DNA of 64,000 nt from Numida meleagris. Lineage: Eukaryota; Chordata; Aves; Galliformes; Numididae. The notes beneath the pieces are model-generated. The model was given only the letters and a program-made list of their open reading frames with translations. It ran no database searches and was not told the DNA's origin. Shown in pieces: positions 37,801-51,200 of this stretch. The stretch covers positions 14,945,791-15,009,790 of the forward strand of contig NC_034438.1 in assembly GCF_002078875.1 (NCBI RefSeq), read 5' to 3'. The position numbers were made by a program, and so were the translations under genes. Position 1 is the first letter of the stretch; the number at the start of each line of letters is the position of its first letter.

Positions 37801-39436
37801 CCATGAAGACCTGCAGGTGCTGGTTGCAGACAGTACTGCCTTTTGTGTGTTAAGCTCTGCTCCAATCATTACATTGGAGTTTTATCTGATGACCGTTTTA
37901 TTGAAAACAAGCTTTGGAGGAAAAATTAGGAAAAGGCCCTTGTGAAGTGAAATTCCTTTAATGTTACTGCTAGCCACTGAAATTCAGTAAACAAACAGGG
38001 ATCATGGGTGGTTGGGCGACCTGGCTGGTAGGGCTGGCACAGGGCATCTCCTGGGCATGGGATACCTTGCAGAGGGGATTTGGCACAGTGGCTCTTCCTG
38101 CACCTTATGGCAGTGTCCGATCAGCTGATCATTAACCTGGCTCCTAGACAGACAGTGGGGTTGTCCTCTGGCTGTTCCACAGGGAGCAAATGTCATAGGT
38201 CTGGCAACATCAGGAAGCAAGCTGGTTCTTAGCAGCACTAAAGGAAAATCCAGCACACTGGAGCACTTGCATGGATTACAGTGGACACTGGCCTGGGGAG
38301 CTGAGCACATCAGTCTATCAAAAGGATGATGTGCAGAACTGGCACCCTGTGGTGTTGGTATGTTTCCAAGATAAGGTGCCAGCTAAACTGTACTTTCAGG
38401 CTGAGTAGCTAATACCTTTCTAACAATTACATGCAGGACCTCTCGCTTCCTTGGATCCATATCAGTTTATACTAGCTAACATTTGATTGTTACATATCCC
38501 CTAAGGGTTATGTTTTCTCTAAAGGACTCATATAATAATCTATTAAAAAAGATAGTCTTTCATTGCCTTGACACAGGCAAACACTTTGTTGTTATCATTG
38601 TGAATCTCCTCAAAACCACAGCATGTTTTACATAGTTTTAAAATGACCATTTTTGTTCTCATTCAGGGATGGCTAGATTTAGTATCACTCCAAGATTTTA
38701 TTATTTTATCTAAGGAAAAAATGGTAAAGGAGAAACATGGTAGTTTTTATTCATTTAAATAAGATTTTGTTCTCTGAAGCAGAGCAATGAATTCTTACTC
38801 CTGACATATAATTGTCTGAAATAAAATAACCTTATCTACAATTTTACTGCTTTAACAATTCTTGGAGTAAACATATACCTGTATATACAATTTGCTCACC
38901 TACTACTCTTAAGCCTCTGTAGGAACTGCGTATGTTGTACAAGTCAGCATTTTCCCTGTATTTTTATGCATCTAATTTGTCGTCAGCTTATACCTCTTTA
39001 AGGCTTGGCAATTATTTCAACAGCAGTCTCTTCCAGTTGCAGTTTTCCCTTCAAAAAACATTTTTCCTTCCTCAGGCTTCTTGGTGAAAAACAAAAAGGT
39101 GTAGAGGCAGAAGTGTTATAAAGCAAAACAGATGGCATTTCAGTTTCAGAGGATTTAGTGCCGCTTGAATGTAATGTTAATTGTCCTGTAACCCAGTTGA
39201 TTTCATATGCTACGCTGAAAATCAGCCAGACACTTCCAGGAGGAAAGATTTTCATGTCATTTAGGAAGGTATCAGTAAAGTAACATACAAATAATAGAAT
39301 AATTGGAGAGGTTGATCAGGACTAATATATCTAGTTAGCTAGCTTTGGGCTAGCTGGTGCTTTTAAAGACATCCAGTCCTTTCTATGACTATATTTAAAT
39401 ACTTCAAAAGAATTAAGGTGTTTTCCTCCAAGAAGG
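34846..39436. other. intergenic: no gene recognised
   Basis: Contains two A runs close together (22 nt at 35265-35286 and 27 nt at 35325-35351). Moderately GC-rich patches lie at about 37080-37750 and 38000-38310, and I could not assign them to any family. No exons recognised. Confidence 0.55.
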
Positions 39437-41883
39437 TAACAAGGCCAGCTGCCCATCTGAAGTGCCTCTACAGCAGTGCACACAGATTGGGAAACAAACA
39501 GAGGGAGCTGGAAGGCACTGTGCTACTGGAAAACCATGAGGTAGTTGCCAGTACCAGAACCTTGTGGTTTCACCACAGCTGGAATGTGGCTATTGACAGC
39601 TACAAGCTCTTCAGAAGGGACAGGTGAGGAAGGACAGAAGGAGGCGTTTCCCTCTACATCAAGGAAGGAATAGAGTGTGAAGAGCTATCCCTGAAGAATG
39701 ACCACGAGTAAGTCAGAAGGCTATGGGTGAGAGTTAGAGGCAAGAAGGGGAGCCTTGTGCTTGGTGTCTGCTACTGATCGCCTGATCAAGCAGAGCTTGT
39801 TGATGAAGCCTTCTTCTGCCAGGTACAGGATCTTTAAGGAAGCTTTCCTTAGGTCACAAGAGCTCTTCATCCTCAGGTGGAGGAAATCAGGAAAGGAATG
39901 TAAAAGACTGGCATGGCTGAACTGGGACCTGCTGGTCAAACTGGAAAACAAGAAAAAAAATGCACAGGCAGTGGAAGCATGGACATGTAACCTGGGAGTA
40001 GTACAGGGATGCTGCTAGGCTGTGTAGGGATGGGGTCAGGAAGGCCAAGGCCCAACTGAAACTGGACTGGGCAAGGTGTGCAAAGATAAGAAAAGCTTCT
40101 GTAGGTACATCAGCCGGAAAAGGAAAGTCCAGAAGGGTGTACCCCCCAAGTGAGCAATACAGGCAGTCTGGTAACAGCGGACAAGGAGAAGGCTGAAGTA
40201 CTCAACAACTTTTTTGCCTCAGTCTTCACGAGTGACTGCTCTACACACAACCCTCAAGTGAATGGTTCAGAAGGTGAGAACTGGGGAAGCGATGTCCCTC
40301 CCACTGTGTGCAAGGATCAGGTTTGCAACTGCCTGAGGAACCTGAAAGTCCATACATCTGTGGGTCCTGATGAGATATGTCCCAGAGTCCTGAGCAAATT
40401 GGCTGACATAATCGCCAAGACATTCTCAATGATATTTGAAAAGTCATGGTGAAGTCCCTGGTGGCAGGAACAGAGGCCATTCTGCACCCATTTTTAAGAA
40501 GGGTAGAAAGGATGACCCAAGGAACTACTGGGTCAACCTTACCTCTGTGCCAGGGAAGATCATGGAGCAGATCCTCCTGGGAGCTATGCTAAGGCACGTG
40601 GATGAGAGAGAAGTGATATGGGATAACCAGAATAGCTTCACCAAGGGCAGGTTTTGACAGACCAACCTTGTTGCTTTTTATGATGGTATAGCTGTGTCAG
40701 TGGACAAGGGAAGAGCCACTGATGTCATCTGTCTGAACTTCAGTAAGGCCTTTGACATGATCTCCCATTATATCCTTCTCTCCAGATTGAAAAGATATGA
40801 GTTTGATGAGTGGACTGTTAGATGAACAAGGAACTGGTTACAAAATTGTACCCAGAGAGTGGTGGCCAACGGCTCAAAGTCCAGATGGAGATCAGTGATG
40901 AGAGGTGTCCCTCAGGGTTCAGTACTGGGACTGATGCTCTTCAAAATCTTTATCAATTATATCAACAATGGGATTGAGTGCACCCTCAGCAAATTTGTGG
41001 ATGTTACCAAGCTATGTGGTGTGGTTGACATACTCAAGGGACAGGATGCCATCAAGAAAGACCTCGACAGACTTGAGCAGTAGGCCCAGGTGAACTGCCT
41101 GAGGTACAACAAATCCAAGTGCAAGGTCTTGCACCTAGGTAGTGGCAATTTCCACTACCAGCAGAAGCTGGGGTATGTAAAGATAGAGCACAGCCCTGCC
41201 AAAATAGACCTGGCGGTACCTGTAGATGGCAAAATGGATGTGAGACAGCAATGTGCCCTTGCAGCCCAGAAAGCCAAAGTATCCTGGGCTGCATCAAAAG
41301 AAGCATGGTAGCAGGTTGAGGGAGGTGATCCTGCCCCTTTACTCTGTGCTGGTGAGACCTCACCTGGAATACTGCATTCAGATGTGAAGTCCTCAGTACA
41401 GGAGAGATGTGGACCTATTGGAACTCATCCAAAGGAGGGCCACAAAAATTATGAAAGGATGGAACACCTTCCCTGCGAGGACAGGCTGAGAGAGCTGAGG
41501 CTGTTCAGCCTGGAGAAGAGAAGGCTCCAGGGAGACCTGAGAGCAGCCTTTCAGTATTTAAAGGGGGATTGTAAGAAGGAAGGGGGCAGACTCTTTAGCA
41601 GGGTCTGTTGTGATGGGACGATGGGAAATGGTTTCAAACTAAAAGAGGGGAGATTTAAATTGGATATAAAGAAGAAGTTTTTTACTATAAAAGTGGTGAA
41701 GCACTGGAATAAGTTGCCCAGAGTGGTGGTGGACACCCTGTCTCTGGTGACATTCGAAGTCAGGATCAACCAGGCTCCAAGCAACCTGATCTAGCTGGGG
41801 ATGTCCCTGTTCATTGCAGGCAAGTTGGACTAGATGACCTTTAAGGGTCCCTTCCAACTCTAAATTCCATGATTCTATGATTT
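39437..41883 (+). mobile_element. CR1 LINE, 5'-truncated, decayed
   Basis: CR1 is the main bird non-LTR retrotransposon. This copy begins in the endonuclease domain (about 39440-39640, including the LGNKQRELEGTVLLENHE and SYKLFRRDR motifs). It continues through the reverse transcriptase (about 40150-41090, including GVPQGSVLG) and the C-terminal part (LEKRRLQGDLRAAFQYLKG, HWNKLP), and ends in a CR1 3' tail with CATGATTCTATGATT. The RT metal-binding motif reads FVDV instead of FADD, and several stops and frameshifts break the frame. It is therefore inactive. The ORF1 region is absent. Confidence 0.93.
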
Positions 41884-44800
41884 AGAATTCTCACATAACT
41901 CAGCAGGCCTGAGTAACTCCAAGTACTGAAACAACAAGATACTAAGAAGATCTGGGCTAAGGCATGCCTCCCTAGCATAGTTTCAGCTATATTGTGTTTT
42001 ACCAGAAAAAAAACTGCTTGTAGTTCATTTTGGAGAAGGAATAAAGTATATGCTACTGTGACAAATTCCGTAACTTTGGTGAGCTGATTACTTGGCATAA
42101 TCAGTTTTATTTTCAGGGATCAACAGAATGATAATAGGGCTGAGATTCCAATTTCCTGAACAGGTATAAAAGAATATTAATATAACCTTAGAAGCAAAAT
42201 CATTGTCTTCAAGGTAAAACAATAAATAAACAAGCTACCCTTGGTTATAATTTTGTGTGCTCTTACTACGTTCTTAACTGGCTCTTCCTTTGCACTCTTT
42301 CCCATTTTTTTTCTGTCATCACATTCATTTTTCATCCATTATTTAAGACTGTTAAAGTGTATGCAACAGACACTGTCAACCTCATATAAAATACAGAAGC
42401 AGTTGCCAGTGGAAATCTTGCATGTGCTTCTAAATTGGATAAGGTGTTTGCATCTTTTTTTAGGTCTCCCCTGCAGCATTATTAAGTAGAACAGATATCA
42501 CAATGCAGTACAGTACAGTTTGTATATATGGGTGACTGTTTATTAACCACAAGATGATAGTTTAACAGAAACACCTCCTGCCTGGTTTTGCTTAAACCAC
42601 AAGTGTTCATGTTTCCTCAGAAAACCAAAAGTGATTTTTCCTTTCTTCAGAATGGAAAATAACTGTGTATTAATGATCTAATTCAGAAAGAGGAGATCTC
42701 TCATATTATGAAAACATAAGCTAGTATTGCAAGATATATACAGCATGAATTTAATGAATGTGAAACTGTATTTGGGAAAAAAAGTTATCACGGGTATTTA
42801 ACAATAATATTTTTTGAAAGATAATATATTAGTATTTTACTTACGAAGCACTATCAAATAAATTGTAATGTTGAACTATAACATCAAGTATAACATCAAC
42901 TATGACTACAGTAAAAGAGGATCAGATTCCATCTGATCATATATCCTGTACAAGGTCTATAGGAGAATTGCTTCCATAACCTGAAAGCACTGGCCTTCAG
43001 CTCCGTGAATATATTCTATATATTCGTATATAGTTATATGAATGTAACTGTATTCATGCCTCTTGATGAAGATGTCACCAATTTTTGTTTCCCCCTCCTT
43101 CCTGATTTTGATGGAAATGTCTTTGCGCAACAGAGATTAAGCCATCTGTACCACTGCTTGCAGAGCACAGAGCACAGATCCTGGCAGTTAAGAGGAAGAG
43201 GAACAGTAAAGAGCTTAAGAAACTGCAGGCAATGGCAGGCAGAAATGAGAAGGTGGTCGGAGGCACCTACAGACTACCTGGAGGCTCTGAGGAAGTTGTG
43301 ATTACCTTGTGACTCTTGCCAAGAGTCAAAATTTGGACAGGGGAGGTAGGTTTCAGAGCACATGCACGCACTTTGGTAGGACAGACAGCTTGCCTCTGAT
43401 TGTTGGAGAAGCTAAGGGATGTACAGAAGCAATCAGCTTTCTCTGCAATCAGCTGTCCCCCACTTCTTTTGAATGCTGCATTATTTGCCATGTTCTCTTA
43501 CCAGTAGCAGTGATCAGTACAGAGAGAGGTTTGGGAAGAAATTATCTAGAACTGAGCTTCTGCCATAAAATCATAATTGCTTAGAATAACAAAAAAGTCT
43601 AATGAGAGGTAACTTTTTAGTTAAAACCAAACCTTCCAATTCTGTTGTCCTTAGATACTTAGCACATTTCCTTTCCTGCTCACTTCTTATTTTATACATC
43701 TTACCCCATGCCTTCCCAAGACCTGAGTCCCACCAGTCTTTCAGAAGACCCCACACAAAACAAAATTGCACAGATCAACTTAATGGGCAGTTCTAGAACC
43801 CAAAGAATCCGTCTAGCCAAAAGGCAATTTTTAGCTTACTGAAATTTTGGACATATACAGCTTCACATATATGACTATATACAGAGCGTCAGCTGTCTAA
43901 CTGAATAGTTCTGGTTATATACAGTTAGAGGGCAGTGGTACACACCCTACACAATTCTTTTCTCATTTGGCTGTGTATTATTTGTTATGTTCTCAGAGAA
44001 AATAAGAAAGCAAGGTGGGATTTAGCAAATCTTACCACTGTAAATCATTTTTATATTTTGTAGTATGAAGTTATGAAGCATGTACTCCTTTTATCCCTGT
44101 TATTTTTAGTGGTATATCTGAAAGTAAATACACAAAATCTTTTAAAAAAGCTGCAAGGCCGCATACTATATTTTATTCTTTGGACTCACTGGGAGAAACG
44201 TGATTCCAGTACCATGTTTTTACCAGTACAAAATATTTCAGGCTATGTGGATACATAGACAAAAAAAATAAAGCTTAATACAGCATCAGACAAAGAATAA
44301 ATGCAAGGATATAGGTCTCCACACTCATTTCTTGCTGAAGAATTAGAAATGCTACATTACTTTCTTAAGAGGTAATACAGCCATAGGATAATACATCATT
44401 TTAAAATGTGAAAGGATTTAATGGGCCATATGCTTCTAAAGGAAATGAGTTTCTGAACTTGTGATCAAATGCTTCTGTGCCTTTTTTTTCTGCAGTATTT
44501 TTTCTGAATTATATTTATCACAAGTGTTGTTTAAAATAATTTATTGGGCAGTATCCTGCTGCTTCTCTCTGGATAGGAGGACAGAAGATTTAAAAAGGAT
44601 TGCTTCTGTGGCTCATGCAGTCAGGGAGCTTGCCTGTCTAAATAAACATCAGTCAAAATGCTGATGTTTATTTAGACAGAAGGGTGGCCATGAGAAGGCA
44701 ACTACTTTACTTGGGGCTCTGTTCTCATACACCTGTTTTGAGACTGCCATTTCTACTATCGTGGAACATATTCTTTCTTGCTCAGTTTGTATCCTTACCA

Positions 44801-46084
44801 TGTGGCAACTACCCACCCTGCAGATCTGAGCCAACTTCATCATCGCTGTGGTGAATGAGGTAATTACATCACAGTTTTTGACCTTCTGTTCTCAAAAATT
44901 CCATTTTGTGATGAATTTTTGTGTCTTTCTTACATTAAGTGTTTAATGCAGTAAAGCTCAACTGGCATTGTTTAGGAACACTGATGTGAAGGGCAATATT
45001 CTGTACTTCGGTAGGTTTATCTTTTAGAACATAAGGTTTATTTTCCCACCTGTACAAGGGGTAATTAGACTACTTGACTGTAACAGTATATACGAGACCA
45101 GATTCAAGGTTGAGAAAATTCTCAGAGTAGCTGCAATCTATCAGCAGGGTCTGCTATGGTCCTATCCCCTCTCCTGAACCAGCAATATGCTTGAACCAGT
45201 TAATATGCTCTAATAAGAAACAATTGACTGGAAATTGCTTTTTCTAGATACTTAATTTTTGGTTTCATTCCCTGAACAAGCTCACTATGGGACTGCACAA
45301 TAACCTATGCTGGCCTAAGAAAGGGGTATCAATCACCACCCAAGGTAGAAGGTAAGTGGACAGTAGAAGAGTGAACTTAATTTCTGAAATTTCAGCTTCC
45401 TTTTGGGTGTGGAAGAATGGTGGGAAATGAAGGCACTATCTTGTATAGTATCTTCCAGCGGCTGTTATTTGCCTTCACAAAGAAATGTGTTTTCAAAGTT
45501 TGGTCTGATTTGTTTTTGCTTTTATCTCTTTATCTTCTCCTTCACCGATTGTGTATGCTTAAAAATCTCCTATTTTATAATCATTTTTATTGATTGCATT
45601 TTGGCCCTAAACCACCAGCTCAGAAACGTGGCCTTAGATAACACTGATGATTGTCAATCAAATATTTTTCTCAGAGACAAGTATTTCAAAACTCCAGAGA
45701 TGCTCAAAGTACACTTTATTCTCCTGGACATTCCTCTTAGGTGAGCATCACAGTGATGTATAAACAATTGATCTTGTTATCAAGTAACAAAAGTGCCTTC
45801 TAAGGGAGATCTTGAATTATTTATTCTGGTTAATTGTATTGATAGATTCTTTTTTCCCAGCTGAAAAAAATATTCTCCTTCACTGAGTAATGTGGTTAGT
45901 GCATTCATTCCAGAAATAGGAAAGTTGAACTGAGTTCCTTCCTCTTTAGGAGACTTAGATCTTATGCTTCTAAACAGAATGCCATAAATACACTACTGTC
46001 AGATGAGTGTTCTTTCTCTGTGCCTGTAAAGCTGTTTCTCATTGACTAATCCATAAGGTAGCTGAGGAAAGGCCTGTTTCTTTT
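41884..46084. other. intergenic: no gene recognised
   Basis: AT-rich DNA between two CR1 copies. The only clear structure is the inverted repeat at 44634-44679. Short open frames here have no recognisable domain. Confidence 0.6.
44634..44679. repeat. perfect inverted repeat, 19-bp arms, 8-nt loop
   Basis: The left arm CTGTCTAAATAAACATCAG (44634-44652) and the right arm 44661-44679 are exact reverse complements separated by TCAAAATG. Each arm carries AATAAA or its complement. Its origin is unknown: no element ends or target duplications are seen around it. Confidence 0.93.
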
Positions 46085-48827
46085 CTATCACGGGACAGTT
46101 TATACAGCATCAGGCCTGCTGGCCACAGATGGGATTTGCCTGTCTCAAAGAGGGAAAAGGATTCTAGCCCAGGAGTTCTCAAGGCTCATTGAAAGGGCTT
46201 TAAACTAGGTTTGAAGAGGGAAGGAGATAAAACTGGATTTGCTAGAAATCAGCCTAGGGACAGCATTCCAGGGCTAGGGGTGAGATTCACAGCCCAGCTG
46301 AAATGCATGTACACTAATGCGTGCAGCATGGGAGCTAGAAGCCTCTGTGTAGCAGGAAAAATATGACATTCGCCATCACCAAAACATGGTGTGATCACTC
46401 TCACAACTGCAGTACTACAAATGAATGGCTATAAACTCTTCAGAAGGGATAGGCAACGAAGGAGGGGCAGTGACTCTCTATGTTAGGCAGTGTTTTGATG
46501 CTGTAAAGCTCAGCACTGGTAATGATAATGTCAGGTCCTTATGGGTAAGGATCAGGGGAAGGTCAATAAGGCTGACATCCTAGTGGGAGTCTGCTATAGA
46601 CCACCCAACCAGGATGAATAAAACAGATAAAGCATTCTACGACTAACTGGCAGAAGTTACACAATCACCAGTCCTTGTTCTCATGGAGGAGTTCAACTTA
46701 CCTGACATGTGTTGGAAACACAATAATGAAGAGAGGAAGCAGCATAGGAGGTTCCCGGAGTGTGTGGAAAATAACTTCCTGATGCAGCGGGTAAGAGAGC
46801 CTACCAGGGGAGCTGTCCCCTTAGACCTGCTGTTCACAGAGAAGGGATGGTGAGAGACATGGTGGTTGGAAGCCATCTTGGGCACAGCAACAACAAAATG
46901 AGTTCTCAATTCCTGGTGAACTCAGGAAGCAGGGGGCTCAGCAAAACTGCTACCTTGGACTTTTGGAGGGCAGACTTTGAACTGTTTAGGACAGTGTCTG
47001 GGAGAGTCCCTCTGGAGGCAGTCTTAAAGGGCAAAGGAGTCCAGGAAGGCTGAGCAGGCACAGGAGCAGGCTGTCCTTTTGTGCTGTAAGACAGTGGGAA
47101 GAAGACTGGCCTGGCTGAGCAGGGACTTGCGGAAAAAACTGAGTTTAGCACCTTTGGAAGAAGGGGCAGATAATGCAGGAAGAGTACAAGGATGTTGCTA
47201 TGAAATGCAGAGAAAAATTTAGGTGAAAGTCCAGCAAGAACTTAATCTGGCCACTACCCAGAGTGTGGTAGTGAATGGAGTTAAATCCAGCTGGCAATCA
47301 GTCATGAGTGGTGCTCCTCAGGGTTCAGTACTGGGACTTGTCCTGTTTAATGTCTTTATGGATGATCTGGATGAGGGCATTGAGTGCACCCTTGGTAAGT
47401 TTGCAGTGACACCAAGTTGGGAGGAAGTGTTGATCTGCCTGAGTGTGGGAGGGCCCTACGGAGGGATCTGGACAGGCTGGATAGCTGGGCCAAGTCCAAT
47501 TGTGTGAGCTTCAACGAGTCCAAGTGCTGGGTCCTGCACTTTGGTCACAGCAGCTCCATGGTTGGAAAAGTGGAAAAGGATCTGGAGGTGTTAGTTGGAC
47601 AGCTGGCTGAACGTGAGCCGGCAGTACACAGATGGCTGAGAAAGCCAATGGCATCCTTGCTTGTATCAGAAATAGTGTAGTCAGCAGGATTAGATAAATG
47701 ATTTTCCCCCAGTACGTTGCACTGGTGAGGCTGCACCTTGAGTACTGAGTTCAAATTTGGGCAACTCGCTACAAGAAAACATTGAGGGCCTGGAGTGTGT
47801 ACAAAGAAGTGCAATGAAGCTGGTGATGGGTCTGCTGCACAAGTCTTATGAGGAATGGCTGAGGGAGCTGCCATTATTTAGTCTGGAGAAGAGAAGGCTC
47901 AGGAGAGACCTTATTGGTCTCTACAATGACCTGAAATGAGGTTGTAGTGAGGTGAGAGTCAGTCTCTTCTCCCAAGTAGCTAGCGATAGTGATACCTGGC
48001 AATAAATCCATAGCCTTTAGTGATTAATTCAGAGTCTTCAGCAAACTGAAATTCTGTCCAGGGAAGGTTGTTGTTTTTCTAGATAAGCAGGACATCTGGT
48101 GCCTAAAAGCAGAGTCCCAACATTCCACAAGCTGTGAGGAGGTACCCTGAGCCCTGCTAGGGTTCACCATATAGGCACGATAACAAAGCCGATGTGGTGA
48201 TTAGAAACTTAGTCAACAGCCAATTTTTTTACTAAATATGAGACCTGGCCTACTTAACACATGAGCATTTGCCTGGATAACACCTCCCAGTGGAACCCCA
48301 TGACTACAAAAGACCCTTTACAAAAACCCCGCATTAACACAGCACATGTGTAGTATTAGATTTTAATATGTATAGCAATTCTCAGAATATGTGGAGACCG
48401 TGCAGAAATTACATGAATATTCATGTTACATGTATACATCCATGTTCTTTAGCTTCTGGATGTACATATTAGGAAGAGAGATCCCCAATGTACCTAGTAC
48501 TGCAATAAAATAATGTCAGCTTTCTAACCTGTAATTCAGGTTGGCGAGTTTCATTCCCAGATTTTGGTGACAGTAGGAAGAGAGATAATGGTTTTAAGCT
48601 GCAGCAAGGGAGGTTCAGGTTAGATATTAGGCAAAAAATTTCTTCTCTGAAAGAGTGCTTAAGCATTGGAACAGGCTGCCCAGAGAGGTGGTGGAGTCTC
48701 TGTCTCTGGAGATGTTCGAGAAGTAGATGTGGCACTGTAGGACATGATTTAGTGGGTATGGTAGTGATACATTGATGGTTGGACTTGGTGATCTAAATGG
48801 TCTTCTTCCACCTTAATGATTCTAACT
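46085..48827 (+). mobile_element. CR1 LINE, internally deleted and split by an LTR
   Basis: The left part (46085-47989) starts near the ORF1/ORF2 junction, with a TDGICLSQRGKRI-like segment, then endonuclease remnants (GYKLFRRDRQRRRG). It jumps at about 47240 into the middle of the RT ([20 protein letters not shown]), so much of the N-terminal RT is deleted. It continues to the [18 protein letters not shown] region. The right part (48573-48827) resumes at exactly the next CR1 segment and ends with the 3' tail. The catalytic motif is frameshifted. Inactive. Confidence 0.9.
47990..48572 (+). mobile_element. solo-LTR-like insertion within CR1
   Basis: This 583-bp segment interrupts the CR1. It begins TGATACCTGG and ends TTTGGTGACA (TG...CA ends). 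It is flanked by ATAG on the left and GTAG on the right, a probable 4-bp target duplication with one mismatch. On the plus strand a TATA-like TACAAAAG (about 48304) and AATAAA at 48504-48509 are in the order expected of an LTR. No internal retroviral genes are present. The family is not recognised. Confidence 0.65.
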
Positions 48828-51200
48828 GTTCTCCCTTCATATGCAACTCAAATGCAAGCTCCATTCCACTCAAGGCAGGAACAAAATTAAACTTAATTTC
48901 TAGTAAGTTTCCTAGCTAGGAGCTGGGTGAATTTTCTGGAGTGAGGTGCTCTTTTTGAAGCTGTTTCAGCTGCTATAAAATATTTCAGTGGATATGTAAA
49001 GGCAAACATGTGAAACAATCGATCCACAGTCTTCTTGGGCCTCATAAGATATTGAATAAAAGAGTATTTCTTCAAACTGTAGTTTTCTTGCTTTTTCTTT
49101 TTTTCCTAAAATGAATGTCCCAAAATGAAACTTTTGTATTTCAGGCTGAAAAGAACAATTCGTTGTTAGATGGACCAGAATTTCTTGTCTCCTATCCCAG
49201 TGACAACAAACAAACAAACAAACAAACAACAAAAAACCCAAACCAAAAATAAGTTTAGCTTAATAGAACTCAAATATGATTTTTTTGTGTGTGTGACTAG
49301 TTCTTTGAATGAGCACAAATCTCATTTGAAAGGACCTCAGAATGCTGAACACCTTTGCCCTATCACTTTTAGGAATGCACCTGTCACATCTCTGTTATCT
49401 AAAAATATTTATATGAAACAGCTATGTGAATACAGCCATTTTGTATTGCTTGAAAACGGTTCTGTCTAATCATATCTTATCCAATTACAATACTTTGTCC
49501 ATTATAAGCATGGAACTTCTACTACATGATATCCTGTATATTTCTTGATTGTGTAAACAGAAGAGTTTTAAGGATCAAGTGTAAATACTAATATATGTAC
49601 AAAAATTATCATGACTGCATACTGACACCACCCAATAAAAGTCTTTGTGAATATTTTTGAAAAGGATAATAGCCAAATTATAAGGGATTTGTAAATGTCT
49701 CCATGTATAAATTTTCCTACTATTTACCCAGCTCTTCTATTGTGCCTGAGTTTACCAAAGTGCATAAATCTGTATTGAGCATTTTAGGACTCTATCCAGC
49801 TGCATTTTTATTTTAGCGTTCTCTTGCCAGTATAAAATATTGTGCCAAGAGCTGTATCTGTGTAGTTTACGGAATTCAGAATATTATGTGGGAAGAGCAA
49901 AAAATTAATTAAAAAAAGAAAAATAGGGTTTCTAAGTATAGAACATTCTGTAGCTGCATAAAAAAACACCAGGACACAACAGCAATTAAGGTATGTCTTC
50001 TTATGTAACACTTTATCACTGTTTTGCACATCAAAACATTATAGAGCATCTCTATAAAATTGAAGTAGTTTAACTACTCTATTAATAATTGGTTTAGGGG
50101 AACTTCAAACGTATAAATAAAAGTTTATTGAAATGCTATCAACTAATTATTTTACTAGAAGTTTATTTCCAAATTTGAAGTAATTCCAAAGATTTGAGTG
50201 TTGGCCTTGTGATTTTCACGATTTTGGAAGAAAAAAAGGAAACCTCAGACATAAAATGCTATATAAAAATATATAATAATGAATGTTCCCATCTGGAAAT
50301 CTGTAGTAATGACCTAGTTTTAATTGTGGCTGTTTTTCTATTCTATTCCCATAGAGGAATGGTAGTTGCATAATTGAGTTAGTCTGTTTACAGAAGAATA
50401 TATTTTATATTGTTAATGTTAGAAGAAATGGTTTCATGCTACACAAGCTATAATATAAACATACTGTAAACCTTGTAAAAAAACCCTTACCAGTCACAAG
50501 ACAGCTCATTTGCATTTTATAATATATTTAATTGGTGTTTATGTATGTTCAGTTAGGCAAAATAAGGACAAAGTTTAACCAAAACAGATGGGACTCCAAC
50601 AGGTTTTGTGAAATGGATTACTTTGCTGCTGGCAGCCTGGACATCATTTCAGGAAAAAGGAAAACCAGAATTCAGGAAGGATAGGAAAGAGAAAAGAGTT
50701 ACATACAAGATCTGAAAAACACAGTCCCCAAACTTCTTTTTTTAACATTTTATTCTTTTAATTAAAAGCTAAGACCTCTGCTTAAAAACTAATTAATTGC
50801 TTCATTTTAATTCATAACTTGTCTTGGTCTCCTCAGTGGGACTACTCATGCTGAAAGCTTAGATGTGATTCGTAAAAGCAAGATCTGACTGAATTCACAA
50901 TTTCTGCAAAGGAGACTCAATCTTCAATATAAATTGTTAATACTTGTGGATATTTTTTTTTTAAGAAGCAAGAATACTGACATGATCTCCTTTAAAAAAT
51001 CAAGTAAAGTATTTGACTGTGCCTTTTCTTCCCAATAAAAGCAATCTTACTCCTTTTCTTCCAGTTATTTCTGGATGATTTTTCATTAACTCCTCTCATT
51101 TTTTCTTCCCTTCCTTCCCTTACCCAACACCCTCATCAGCTGTAGATTTACCTCTGAGGGATTCTTTTCTTAGGAGTACTGCACACTTTCTTTTACATTT
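48828..51200. other. intergenic: simple repeats only
   Basis: AT-rich, with a (CAAA)n stretch at about 49203-49226. No gene or further transposon recognised. Confidence 0.6.

Noticed and set aside
39437..41883. Possible active CR1 reverse transcriptase
   Set aside because: The catalytic motif is altered (FVDV), the frame is broken several times and the 5' part is missing.
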